DNA of 64,000 nucleotides from Wocania_A sp965224845 (GTDB taxonomy: Bacteria; Bacteroidota; Bacteroidia; Flavobacteriales; Flavobacteriaceae), in contig CBDDAJ010000014.1 of the NCBI GenBank assembly GCA_965224845.1, forward strand, positions 123,825 through 187,824, in the 5' to 3' direction. The notes under the pieces were generated by a model. The model made no database searches, was not told the origin of the DNA, and was given only the letters and a program-made list of their open reading frames with translations. A program made the position numbers and the translations under genes. Shown here one piece after another: positions 27,101-34,926 of this stretch (positions are counted from its first letter, which is position 1; the number at the start of each line of letters is the position of its first letter).

Positions 27101-27650
27101 TGCCGGTAATGGTTCCAGAACAGTTATCTGATGTAGTAGGCGCAGTTGCCGTAGCAGAACATTCCCCGGTTACATCAGCAAGCGTTGGTGTATCAGGATC
27201 GCTAATATCATCCACAATTACATTTTGCGGTACAGAGATCACATTTCCATTACCATCATCAAAGGTCCAGTTGATAACAAAAGTTCCCTGAGTATTATAA
27301 GTTAACGGATCTGTAGTGGTGCCGGTAATGGTTCCAGAACAGTTATCTGATGTAGTAGGTGCAGTTGCTGTAGCAGAACATTCTCCGGTTACATCAGCAA
27401 GCGTTGGTGTATCAGGATCGCTAATATCATCCACAATTACATTTTGCGGTACAGAGATCACGTTTCCATTACCATCATCAAAGGTCCAGTTGATAACAAA
27501 AGACCCTTGCGTGTTATAAGTTAACGGATCTGTAGTGGTCCCGGTAATGGTTCCAGAACAGTTATCTGATGTAGTAGGTGCAGTTGCCGTAGCAGAACAT
27601 TCTCCGGTTACATCAGCAAGCGTTGGTGTATCAGGATCCGTTGTATCAGC
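22813..27650 (-). repeat. Tandem array of 22 units, 219-222 bp each, inside the adhesin gene
   Basis: The anchor GTAGTGGT(G/C)CCGGTAAT recurs 22 times from 22926 to 27535 at intervals of 219 bp. The exceptions are three 222-bp units (at 23364, 24463, 25780) and one 220-bp unit (24244). The common unit encodes DISDPDTPTLADVTGECSAT and continues to GNVISVPQNVIVD. The three long units share a distinct variant (TTDPTAPTLADLTGECS, VITDNCNGAAITG). Copies are near identical in DNA, including many synonymous sites, which implies recent expansion or gene conversion. Confidence 0.97.
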
Positions 27651-29657
27651 AATCGTAATAGTTTGAGTTACATTTATTGAATTATTGCAATCGTCTGTAA
27701 CGCTATAAGTTCTAGTTATAATTTCTGGATTCGTACCACCATTAGACACATCAGAAACATGTGCAACGATAGGAGCAATTCCTGAATTATCAGCCTCATC
27801 CGTAACCACTAAAATGTCTGGAGGCGGTACAGTACCACCACATTCTACATTAATTGGAGCTGGATTGCTAGCTGTAGGAGGTTCGTTAATATAGTCTAAG
27901 TAGTCAATATCAATAATACTTGGAGTAGGTATAGGTTCTCCAACACAAAGCCCTGAAACTTGATACCCTAGGATTAAAGGGAAATTAAAGGGAATATTAG
28001 ATATTGCTCCATTACCAACGATGGTGCCCTCTAAAGAAACTTCAGGGTCGAAGGAAGGACTAGATAACATAGTACAATCTGTAGTTACCGTTAATCTAAA
28101 ACTAATATCAGCTAAAACAGTGTTTGGATTTGCAGGAACTGGTAATGAACCCAAATCCCATATTATTGCTCCATTTGGTCCATGAATAGGGTTACTATCA
28201 TAATACGGAACATTTGTTGTAGAAAATGGAGCATATGCATTAGAAGTAATGTTTAAATTACTAGGATTCACAGTATCTGGAAGAGGAATAGTAATTACGG
28301 TATTACTAGTGGCCTCGGTACCAGTATTTTTTATTTCTAAGGTATAGTCTGAATATTGTCCTGGTTCTAAGATGTCTGGTGGACTAGGAGGGCTTCCATT
28401 GATGGAAGTTATGTTTAAGACACCTTCTGGTTCAGGAATATAGGCATCAACAGAAAATGTTGCGTTAAAAATAATGTAAGTGTCTTGTGTAGACCCATAT
28501 CTAAACCGAGTATAGGTTTTATTGTTTGGGATAAGAACATTACCTGTATTGTCTATATCAAACATTACAATATCTAACCCGGAATTATTTTGCAAATTTG
28601 GATTACGAGTATTTGCGGCTGGTCCAATACTAGAGTTAAAAAAATTGCCTGTAGTATTGCCGCTATGTGAGAGGCGTTGATAGCTATTGTCGTTTAATGT
28701 TGTTAAGTCATTTTCATCGTCATTTCCATTTGGAATTATCATTTCGAAGTAATCTCCAGACACTCCTATATCTCCTTCTCCAGCCATTAAACCAAGCTTT
28801 AGGTTTACATTACCAAAAGGAACGGCATTAAATCCTGAGACATCTATAGTATGACTAGCAACTCCTGAGTTTACAAAGGCATGACCATCAAATACCGTAA
28901 CATCTCTCCAATTCATTTTAGAATTTTCATAAACAATTACCATACCCCAGCCACCATAATAACCAGTACCGCCACCATTACCTTCAGCCAAAGCAATGTC
29001 TGCAACAAAATATTCACCAATACCATTTGCAACAACATATGCAGTTACATCGGCATAGCCAACATACATGTTTCGTTGATCACCATTAGTAGGGTAAGCA
29101 ATATTTATGGGGTCAGAAATTATTCCTGATGCACCAGCTGTAACTTCAGTATAGTTGGTAGACAGAGGTCCTTTTATAGATACTTTACGTTTATCAAAGT
29201 TTTTTGTTATCCCCCCTTTAGTTACCTGGAAAGTGTTTTGGTCATTATCTCCATCAAGATTTGGATCGCTATTTGTGTTTTCTGATCTACCGGTCCAATA
29301 AAGCCCTGCATAAAGAATTTTTGAACAATCAGGAATGGCACCATTTTCGGTAGAGAATGTTACTAAAGCCGAAGATGAATTAAATGTATTATTTCCAGGA
29401 ACAGCAGTCCCGTCAATGTCAACATATTCCATGTCGTTATTATTGTCTGTATTATTTCCATAATTTACTAAAGTAAGATTTGTGTTTCCAACCATAGTAA
29501 AGTCACCCTTAATCGTATAATTTGAAGTTCTAGGTGAAAAAGGAACTCTAACCTGACTATAACTACTAAAGATTGAGGTTATAAGTAAAACAGCAAATAA
29601 CATCAATGGCATTGAATGGTTATTTGCAAAAGTTTTATTAGTGTATAGTTTTCTCAT
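24186..29657 (-). CDS. Giant HYR-repeat adhesin, N-terminal part (frameshifted; lacks sorting domain)
   Basis: Starts with a Sec signal peptide (SMPLMLFAVLLITSIFSSYSQV), then a beta-rich head of about 400 residues (LYAGLYWTGRSE, GYADVTAYV, GGWGMVIVYE), a DUF11-like domain (YTLEIKNTGTEATSNTVITI), a degenerate HYR unit and repeat units 1-16 of 73-74 residues. The frame ends in unit 16 with QGNFCYQLDL, where every other unit reads QGTFVINW or QGSFVINW. Joining it to the next frame gives about 2885 residues with a type B CTD, a SprB-like surface adhesin. Either the frameshift is real and the protein is truncated, or it is an assembly error in the repeats. Confidence 0.85.
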   Translation of the reverse strand: MRKLYTNKTFANNHSMPLMLFAVLLITSIFSSYSQVRVPFSPRTSNYTIKGDFTMVGNTNLTLVNYGNNTDNNNDMEYVDIDGTAVPGNNTFNSSSALVTFSTENGAIPDCSKILYAGLYWTGRSENTNSDPNLDGDNDQNTFQVTKGGITKNFDKRKVSIKGPLSTNYTEVTAGASGIISDPINIAYPTNGDQRNMYVGYADVTAYVVANGIGEYFVADIALAEGNGGGTGYYGGWGMVIVYENSKMNWRDVTVFDGHAFVNSGVASHTIDVSGFNAVPFGNVNLKLGLMAGEGDIGVSGDYFEMIIPNGNDDENDLTTLNDNSYQRLSHSGNTTGNFFNSSIGPAANTRNPNLQNNSGLDIVMFDIDNTGNVLIPNNKTYTRFRYGSTQDTYIIFNATFSVDAYIPEPEGVLNITSINGSPPSPPDILEPGQYSDYTLEIKNTGTEATSNTVITIPLPDTVNPSNLNITSNAYAPFSTTNVPYYDSNPIHGPNGAIIWDLGSLPVPANPNTVLADISFRLTVTTDCTMLSSPSFDPEVSLEGTIVGNGAISNIPFNFPLILGYQVSGLCVGEPIPTPSIIDIDYLDYINEPPTASNPAPINVECGGTVPPPDILVVTDEADNSGIAPIVAHVSDVSNGGTNPEIITRTYSVTDDCNNSINVTQTITIADTTDPDTPTLADVTGECSATATAPTTSDNCSGTITGTTTDPLTYNTQGSFVINWTFDDGNGNVISVPQNVIVDDISDPDTPTLADVTGECSATATAPTTSDNCSGTITGTTTDPLTYNTQGTFVINWTFDDGNGNVISVPQNVIVDDISDPDTPTLADVTGECSATATAPTTSDNCSGTITGTTTDPLTYNTQGTFVINWTFDDGNGNVISVPQNVIVDDISDPDTPTLADVTGECSATATAPTTLDNCSGTITGTTTDPLTYNTQGTFVINWTFDDGNGNVISVPQNVIVDDISDPDTPTLADVTGECSATATAPTTSDNCSGTITGTTTDPLTYNTQGTFVINWTFDDGNGNVISVPQNVIVDDISDPDTPTLADVTGECSATATAPTTSDNCSGTITGTTTDPLTYNTQGTFVINWTFDDGNGNVISVPQNVIVDDISDPDTPTLADVTGECSATATAPTTSDNCSGTITGTTTDPLTYNTQGTFVINWTFDDGNGNVISVPQNVIVDDISDPDTPTLADVTGQCSATATAPTTSDNCSGTITGTTTDPLTYNTQGTFVINWTFDDGNGNVISVPQNVIVDDTTDPTAPTLADLTGECSVTAVAPVITDNCNGAAITGTTTDPLTYNTQGSFVINWTFDDGNGNVISVPQNVIVDDISDPDTPTLADVTGECSATATAPTTSDNCSGTITGTTTDPLTYNTQGTFVINWTFDDGNGNVISVPQNVIVDDISDPDTPTLADVTGECSATATAPTTSDNCSGTITGTTTDPLTYNTQGSFVINWTFDDGNGNVISVPQNVIVDDISDPDTPTLADVTGECSATATAPTTSDNCSGTITGTTTDPLTYNTQGSFVINWTFDDGNGNVISVPQNVIVDDISDPDTPTLADVTGECSATATAPTTSDNCSGTITGTTTDPLTYNTQGTFVINWTFDDGNGNVISVPQNVIVDDISDPDTPTLADVTGECSATATAPTTSDNCSGTITGTTTDPLTYNTQGTFVINWTFDDGNGNVISVPQNVIVDDTTDPTAPTLADLTGECSVTAVAPVITDNCNGAAITGTTTDPLTYNTQGSFVINWTFDDGNGNVISVPQNVIVDDISDPDTPTLADVTGQCSATATAPTTSDNCSGTITGTTTDPLTYNTQGNFCYQLDL

Positions 29658-29689
29658 GTCGTAATCTTTTATATTGACCTTATACTTTG

Positions 29690-30211
29690 TTATGATGGTA
29701 ATTCTGTTTTATAAAAAATTCTTATGTTAGAATTTCTATTTGCCTTAACAAATTTTTTAATTTGTTGTTTAGTACATTTAAAATTGCACTTAATAAATAT
29801 GTATCTAAGGCTAGAAAGCTTATTGCCTGTTGTTAAATCCAATTTGTTATTTAAATCACTGGCATTTTTAATGTTAATTGTAATTAACTCCACATTGGCA
29901 TAGGTCTTATCGCTTAGTAACCCAAAAGAATTACTATCACCAAAAGTTATCTTTTTTATAGTGCCATCTCCATAAACTTTGGTAACAGTATTGTTACTAA
30001 TGTAGGCTGTTGTATGTAATCTTTGGGTTAGGTTATAAAACTTGCCTCTGTTTTTTTCTTTATATTTTTTTACTTTTACTTTAGACAGGTCATCGTCATT
30101 TGTAAGTTCGAAAATGCCATTTTCTTGAGCTGTAGCAGTTTCTATAGATAGTATTGATACTAAGCAAGCGAGTAAGAATGTGTAAAATGTTAAAGCCGAT
30201 TTATTTTTCAT
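29690..30211 (-). CDS. Hypothetical secreted protein, 173 aa, first gene of the adhesin cluster
   Basis: A signal peptide ending in ATAQ precedes a basic mature protein of about 145 residues. It has alternating strands (TAYISNNTVTKVYGDGTIKKI, YANVELITINIKNASDLN) and a C-terminal CNFKCTKQQIKKFVKANRN segment with two cysteines. No family was recognised. It ends 32 bp before the adhesin start on the same strand, with no terminator between, so it probably leads the adhesin-SprF-PorE-like transcript. Confidence 0.65.
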   Translation of the reverse strand: MKNKSALTFYTFLLACLVSILSIETATAQENGIFELTNDDDLSKVKVKKYKEKNRGKFYNLTQRLHTTAYISNNTVTKVYGDGTIKKITFGDSNSFGLLSDKTYANVELITINIKNASDLNNKLDLTTGNKLSSLRYIFIKCNFKCTKQQIKKFVKANRNSNIRIFYKTELPS

Positions 30212-30690
30212 AATTATTAAATTTATACTGCATTAATAAGCTGTAATTCAAGTTTTTAGTTACTATGAATAACCAAATAACAGTGAATAGAGTTATAAAC
30301 TTTCGAGGGAAATACTGTGAGGGAAGCATTGAAAATCAATGCTGTTTTAAAAATAGAAATTAGATTCGGGGTCATAATTTATTGTTTTTAAGTAGGTAAT
30401 TTTAAGTAGGTAAAGCAAAACAACAGATATGTTACTGCTTTTTCAAATAAAAATGTTAAATCACTTATAAATTCGATAAAAAGGGTAACACAGCCATTTT
30501 GTCGGTTTAATTAGCCAATTTGTCGATTTCCACTCTATTATAACTGCTTGTCATCTTGTAATTTAAGTTATTAATTTTCTCCATTCTATATTTTTAATTA
30601 ACTTTCTGAATATATTATTGAGCAAATAAATTGAATTTTATCGACAAAAACAACTTTTTATCGATAAAAAATGCATTTAATCGAGTATTT
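30212..30690. promoter_or_regulatory. Long divergent intergenic region with phased TCGA motifs and a tandem 14-mer
   Basis: This 479-bp AT-rich gap separates the adhesin cluster from the SixA-ppk1-ppx cluster. It contains a perfect tandem duplication TTTTAAGTAGGTAA (30386-30399, 30400-30413). A near-repeat pair GCCATTTTGTCGGTTT / GCCAATTTGTCGATTT sits around 30493-30528. Next to the SixA start, three sites have TCGA starting at 30641, 30661 and 30681, exactly 20 bp apart, the middle one a perfect 14-bp palindrome TTTTATCGATAAAA. No ORF is supported here. Confidence 0.55.
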
Positions 30691-31176
30691 ATGAAAAAAT
30701 TAGTATTGGTGAGGCATGCAAAATCCTCTTGGAAGCATCATGTTATTGACCATGAGCGACCACTTAATAAACGAGGGGATCATGATGCTATATTGGTTTC
30801 TAACCATTTAAAAAACAAAGGCTTAAATATAGATAGGGTAATTTCAAGCGATGCTGTTCGTGCAAGATCAACTGCAAATGCTTTTATCTTAAGCTTTGGT
30901 ATTGATGAGGATTTAGTGAGTTTAAATCATGATTTATATGATTTTTCGGGCCATAATCTTGTTAGAATTATTAAGGCAGTAGACGCATCTACTAACTGTC
31001 TAATGGTTTTTGGACATAATCATGCGATTACTTATTTTGTTAATACTTATGGCGATAAGTATATAGAAAATGTGCCTACTTGTGGAGTCACAATTATCGA
31101 TTTTGATATAAGCAGCTGGAAAGATTTAAATAAAGGAAAAACTGTTTATACACTATTCCCCAGAGACTTAAAATAA
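30691..31176 (+). CDS. SixA-like histidine phosphatase (161 aa)
   Basis: The start is placed at 30691 (MKKLVLVRHAKSSWK) because the family begins with the catalytic LVRHAKSSW strand. The upstream in-frame extension from 30631 runs through the phased TCGA motifs. The second histidine motif VFGHNHAITYF and the phosphate-binding RARSTA segment are present. SixA-type enzymes dephosphorylate phosphohistidine, for example on HPt domains. Its position directly before ppk1 and ppx suggests a shared phosphate-related role, an inference from context only. Confidence 0.88.
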   Translation: MKKLVLVRHAKSSWKHHVIDHERPLNKRGDHDAILVSNHLKNKGLNIDRVISSDAVRARSTANAFILSFGIDEDLVSLNHDLYDFSGHNLVRIIKAVDASTNCLMVFGHNHAITYFVNTYGDKYIENVPTCGVTIIDFDISSWKDLNKGKTVYTLFPRDLK

Positions 31177-31222
31177 TTCTTTTTATAAATAGTTTCTCTA
31201 CAAATTATTGACGCAAATAGAA

Positions 31223-31230
31223 TATATTTG
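31223..31230 (+). promoter_or_regulatory. Candidate ppk1 promoter, -7 box
   Basis: TATATTTG matches the TAnnTTTG consensus 24 bp before the ppk1 start, so ppk1-ppx may have a promoter separate from the SixA-like gene. Confidence 0.5.
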
Positions 31231-31254
31231 TTTACAGATTTACTTATATAAAAA

Positions 31255-33318
31255 ATGACCAAAACCGATAAGCCAAACAATACTTATATTAATAGAGAAA
31301 TAAGCTGGTTGCAATTTAATGCAAGAGTTTTACAAGAAGCATCAGACAATACCGTACCATTGATAGAACGCCTGCGCTTTTTAGGTATTTTTTCTAATAA
31401 TTTAGATGAATTTTTTAAAGTTAGATATGCCACTGTTAAGCGAATAGTTGAGGCTGGAAAAGGAGGTAAAAATCAATTAGGAGGTATTAAAGCTAAAGAG
31501 TTACTCGAAATAATTACACAAATTGTTATAAAGCAGCAAAGTAAAAGCTTACATATTTTAAATACGATTAAGGCTAGTTTAGAAGAAGAAAACATTTATA
31601 TAATTGATGAAACGCAAATTGATAATGCGCAACACAATTTTATAAAAAAGCACTTTGTTGAACATGTTAGTCCAGCTTTGGTAACCATTATTTTAAACGA
31701 TTTAGTCCAGCTACCAAACTTAAAAGATACAGGAGCTTATCTGGCGGTTAGAATGGTGATGGCAGATAACAATAAGCAATTTGCTTTATTAGAGATTCCT
31801 AAATCTTTAAATCGATTTGTAGAATTACCAAAACAAGGAGATAAAAGCTATATCATTTTAATAGATGATTTATTGCGTCATTGTTTGAGTGACATATTTA
31901 ATATTTTTGATTATAAGAGTATTTCTGCTCATATGATTAAAATCTCACGTGATGCAGAATTAGATTTTGAAAGTGACTTGAGTAAAAGTTTTATAGAAAA
32001 AATATCAGATAGTGTTAAGCACAGACAAATAGGGGAGCCGGTAAGATTTGTTTACGATAAAACTATTGATAGTGATACTTTAGAATACTTGATGTCTAAA
32101 ATGGGTATAGACAGTACCGATAGTATAATTCCAGGAGGCAGGTATCATAATAGGCGTGATTATATGGGGTTTCCAAGTTTAGGCCGAACCGATCTTCTTT
32201 ATGATAAAATCGAACCCTTACGTATTAAGGGGCTTAGCTTTGAGTCTAGTATTTTTGAAGCTATAGCTAACAAAGAATATTTGCTTTATGCGCCTTATCA
32301 TAAGTTTTCATATATAGTAAAATTTTTAAGGGAGGCTGCTTTAGATCCAAAGGTGAGAACCATCAAAATTACTATTTATCGTTTGGCCGAAATTTCTCAT
32401 GTTGCAAGCTCATTAATTAATGCGGCAATTAACGGAAAAACAGTAACCGTATCTATTGAGCTTCAGGCACGTTTTGACGAACAAGCTAATATAAATTATG
32501 CACAACAAATGAAAGATGAAGGTGTGCATTTAATATTTGGCGTTCAGGGGTTAAAAGTGCATAGTAAAATGTGTGTTATAGAAAGGGAAGAAGGAAATAA
32601 ATTAAAGCGCTATGGTTTTATTAGTACAGGTAATTTTAACGAATCAACTGCAAAAATTTATACAGATTATACATTGTTTACCTCCGATCAAAGCATTTTA
32701 AAAGATGTAAATAAGATTTTTAACTTCTTTGAGGCCAATTATAAAATTTTCAGATATAAACATTTAATCACGTCACCTCATCATACGCAAAGTACTGTTT
32801 TTAAACTTATTGATGCCGAGATAGAAAAGGTGAAAAATGGAGAAACAGGGAGAGTTCGGTTAAAAATGAATAGTATCTCCAGTTATGTGATGATTGATAA
32901 ATTATATGAAGCTAGTAGGGCTGGGGTGAAAGTTCAAATGATAGTAAGAGGTATTTGTTGTTTAATACCTGGAGTAGAAGAAATGAGTGAAAATATTGAA
33001 GTGATTAGCGTGGTTGACAAGTTTTTAGAACATTCAAGAATATATATTTTTGGAGAAGATAGTAACTGCAAAGTGTATATTTCTTCTGCAGATTGGATGA
33101 CAAGGAATATAGATACCAGAGTAGAAGTTAGCTGTCCTATTTATAACGATGATTTAAAACAGGAAATTATTGACACATTTGCAATTTGTTGGAGCGATAA
33201 TGTTAAAGCTAGATTAATAAATACTACACAAGAAAACGAATATAAACTAAATGATAAACAAAAAGTAAGATCTCAGCTTGCTATTTACGATTATTATCAA
33301 AACAAGTTAGAAAACTAG
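31255..33318 (+). CDS. ppk1: Polyphosphate kinase 1 (687 aa)
   Basis: Reversibly polymerises the gamma-phosphate of ATP into polyphosphate. The N-terminal domain opens NREISWLQFNARVLQEA with SNNLDEFFKVRYA. Two phospholipase-D-like catalytic domains follow: the autophosphorylated histidine lies near residue 436 in GLKVHSKMCVI, with TGNFNESTAKIYTDYTLFT after it, and the second conserved histidine is in DKFLEHSRIYIF. Length is standard. The ppx gene begins 1 bp after its stop, so synthesis and breakdown of polyP are encoded together. Confidence 0.97.
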   Translation: MTKTDKPNNTYINREISWLQFNARVLQEASDNTVPLIERLRFLGIFSNNLDEFFKVRYATVKRIVEAGKGGKNQLGGIKAKELLEIITQIVIKQQSKSLHILNTIKASLEEENIYIIDETQIDNAQHNFIKKHFVEHVSPALVTIILNDLVQLPNLKDTGAYLAVRMVMADNNKQFALLEIPKSLNRFVELPKQGDKSYIILIDDLLRHCLSDIFNIFDYKSISAHMIKISRDAELDFESDLSKSFIEKISDSVKHRQIGEPVRFVYDKTIDSDTLEYLMSKMGIDSTDSIIPGGRYHNRRDYMGFPSLGRTDLLYDKIEPLRIKGLSFESSIFEAIANKEYLLYAPYHKFSYIVKFLREAALDPKVRTIKITIYRLAEISHVASSLINAAINGKTVTVSIELQARFDEQANINYAQQMKDEGVHLIFGVQGLKVHSKMCVIEREEGNKLKRYGFISTGNFNESTAKIYTDYTLFTSDQSILKDVNKIFNFFEANYKIFRYKHLITSPHHTQSTVFKLIDAEIEKVKNGETGRVRLKMNSISSYVMIDKLYEASRAGVKVQMIVRGICCLIPGVEEMSENIEVISVVDKFLEHSRIYIFGEDSNCKVYISSADWMTRNIDTRVEVSCPIYNDDLKQEIIDTFAICWSDNVKARLINTTQENEYKLNDKQKVRSQLAIYDYYQNKLEN

Positions 33319-33319
33319 T

Positions 33320-34225
33320 ATGCTTTCAATAAAAAAATATGCCGCTATAGATATTGGCTCAAATGCTGTAAGATTACTAATTTCGAATATCATTGAAGAG
33401 GAAGGGAAACCTGTACGTTTTAAAAAAAACTCTCTGGTAAGGGTTCCAATACGTTTGGGGGCAGATGTTTTTCTAAAACAAAAAATCTCTAAGAATAATA
33501 CAGAACGCCTTTTGGATACTATGAAGGCTTTTAAGTTACTTATGAAATCTCATAATGTTGTAAAATATAAAGCTTGTGCAACATCTGCTATGAGAGAATC
33601 TAAAAATGGTGATAAAATTGTTGATTTAGTTTTAAAAAAATCTGGTATTCAAATAGATGTTATTGGTGGTGAAGAAGAAGCGGCTATTATAGCTGCTACA
33701 GATTTACGCAAATTTGTTGATAAAAATAAAACCTATTTATATGTTGATGTAGGTGGTGGTAGTACCGAATTTACTATTATTCATAAAGGTGAGCAAGCTG
33801 TATCAAGATCTTTTAAAATAGGAACGGTTAGGCTGTTAAATAATATAGTTAAAAAGGCGAAATGGAAAGAGCTTGAAGCATGGATTAAAACCAATACTGA
33901 ACACTATGAAAAAATTAGTGTTATTGGTTCTGGAGGTAATATTAATAAGATATTTAAGATTTCGGGAAAAACTACCGATAAGCCACTTACTTACTTTTAT
34001 TTAACGTCGTTTTTTAATATTCTCCAAAGTTATACTTATGAAGAGCGAATTACCGAATTAGAGCTTAATCAGGATCGAGCTGATGTTATCATTCCTGCCA
34101 TGCGAATTTACCTTTCTGCAATGAAATGGAGTAGTGCAAAACACATTTATGTACCAAAAATCGGTTTAGCAGATGGTATTATAAAAAGTATCTATTATGA
34201 TACTGTTTCTAGCAATACACAGTAA
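33320..34225 (+). CDS. ppx: Exopolyphosphatase, Ppx/GppA family (301 aa)
   Basis: ASKHA-fold phosphatase acting on polyphosphate and/or pppGpp. The phosphate-1 motif YAAIDIGSNAVRLLI is at the N-terminus, with ATSAMRESKNG, the EEAAII segment and phosphate-2 motif YVDVGGGSTEFTII, and VIGSGGNINKI later. At 301 residues it is the short two-domain form, without the C-terminal HD domain of E. coli Ppx, as in many Bacteroidota. Translational coupling to ppk1 is likely from the 1-bp gap. Confidence 0.93.
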   Translation: MLSIKKYAAIDIGSNAVRLLISNIIEEEGKPVRFKKNSLVRVPIRLGADVFLKQKISKNNTERLLDTMKAFKLLMKSHNVVKYKACATSAMRESKNGDKIVDLVLKKSGIQIDVIGGEEEAAIIAATDLRKFVDKNKTYLYVDVGGGSTEFTIIHKGEQAVSRSFKIGTVRLLNNIVKKAKWKELEAWIKTNTEHYEKISVIGSGGNINKIFKISGKTTDKPLTYFYLTSFFNILQSYTYEERITELELNQDRADVIIPAMRIYLSAMKWSSAKHIYVPKIGLADGIIKSIYYDTVSSNTQ

Positions 34226-34332
34226 AATTTTACCATTCATCTTTTAAAATATAAGTATTATAATTTTATAATATATATTCGTTCGCATTAAATGGCTATT
34301 ATTTTAAACCCAAACCTATTAAATAATAACTT

Positions 34333-34926
34333 ATGAAAAAATTATTACTAGTAACAGTACTACTTGGTTTTTCATTTTGCGGATTTTCTCAAGATGAAAA
34401 CTCTAATAAAGCTAAGGACTCCGTAGCAGTAAAATCAAAAGGCTTTGCATTTCAAGGTGTCATGTATGGTGTTAGAGGGGGCTATAATATTTCTAACCTC
34501 GATTTTAAAACCTCAACACAGAATATAACTAATAAGCATAGAAATAGTATATACATTGGTTTTTTTGCTAATATAGGCTTATCTAAAACGGTTTCTATAG
34601 TGCCAGAAATTCAGTTTTCGGCTGAAGGTGCTAATGAAGAAACCTTGCATTTAGATTATATACAGGCTCCCATCTTTTTTAGGTTTAGACTTAGCGAAAA
34701 AGTTCATATTGGCGCCGGACCCCAGGTAGGTTTAAAAGTCCATAAATACGAAGATGGTATTAAAAACTTTGCTTATTCTGGCGTTGGAGGTTTAGAGTAT
34801 AAGTTATCGCATGTGCTCTTTGCCGATGTAAGATACACTTATGGTTTCTCTAATATTTTTGATGAAAAATTAAATGCAGAAGCCAGGAATTCTAATATTC
34901 AAATAGGAATTGGGTATAAATTTTAA
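34333..34926 (+). CDS. Outer-membrane beta-barrel protein, PorT-like (197 aa)
   Basis: A signal peptide (FSFCGFSQ end) leads to a barrel domain with GVRGGYNISNLDF, IYIGFFANIGLSKTVSIVPEIQFSAEG, YIQAPIFFRFRLSEKVHIGAGPQVGLKV and the terminal strand NIQIGIGYKF, ending in Phe as usual for outer-membrane barrels. It is of the generic porin-family/PorT-like type abundant in Bacteroidota; a specific T9SS role cannot be claimed. It follows ppx by about 107 bp and overlaps the end of convergent miaE by 4 bp. Confidence 0.8.
   Translation: MKKLLLVTVLLGFSFCGFSQDENSNKAKDSVAVKSKGFAFQGVMYGVRGGYNISNLDFKTSTQNITNKHRNSIYIGFFANIGLSKTVSIVPEIQFSAEGANEETLHLDYIQAPIFFRFRLSEKVHIGAGPQVGLKVHKYEDGIKNFAYSGVGGLEYKLSHVLFADVRYTYGFSNIFDEKLNAEARNSNIQIGIGYKF

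Noticed and set aside
22926..27519. Some twenty plus-strand ORFs of 64-68 codons, all alike, at 219-bp intervals
   Set aside because: They are antisense shadows of the adhesin repeat units; their regularity comes from the repeat, and they have no start signals of their own.
22813..27650. Regular direct repeats, considered as a CRISPR array
   Set aside because: The unit is 219-222 bp, fully coding on the minus strand and without unique spacers; it is a protein repeat.
30631..30690. Longer N-terminus for the SixA-like protein
   Set aside because: The extra 20 codons consist of the phased TCGA repeats, and the family starts at the LVRHAK strand; the start at 30691 was used.
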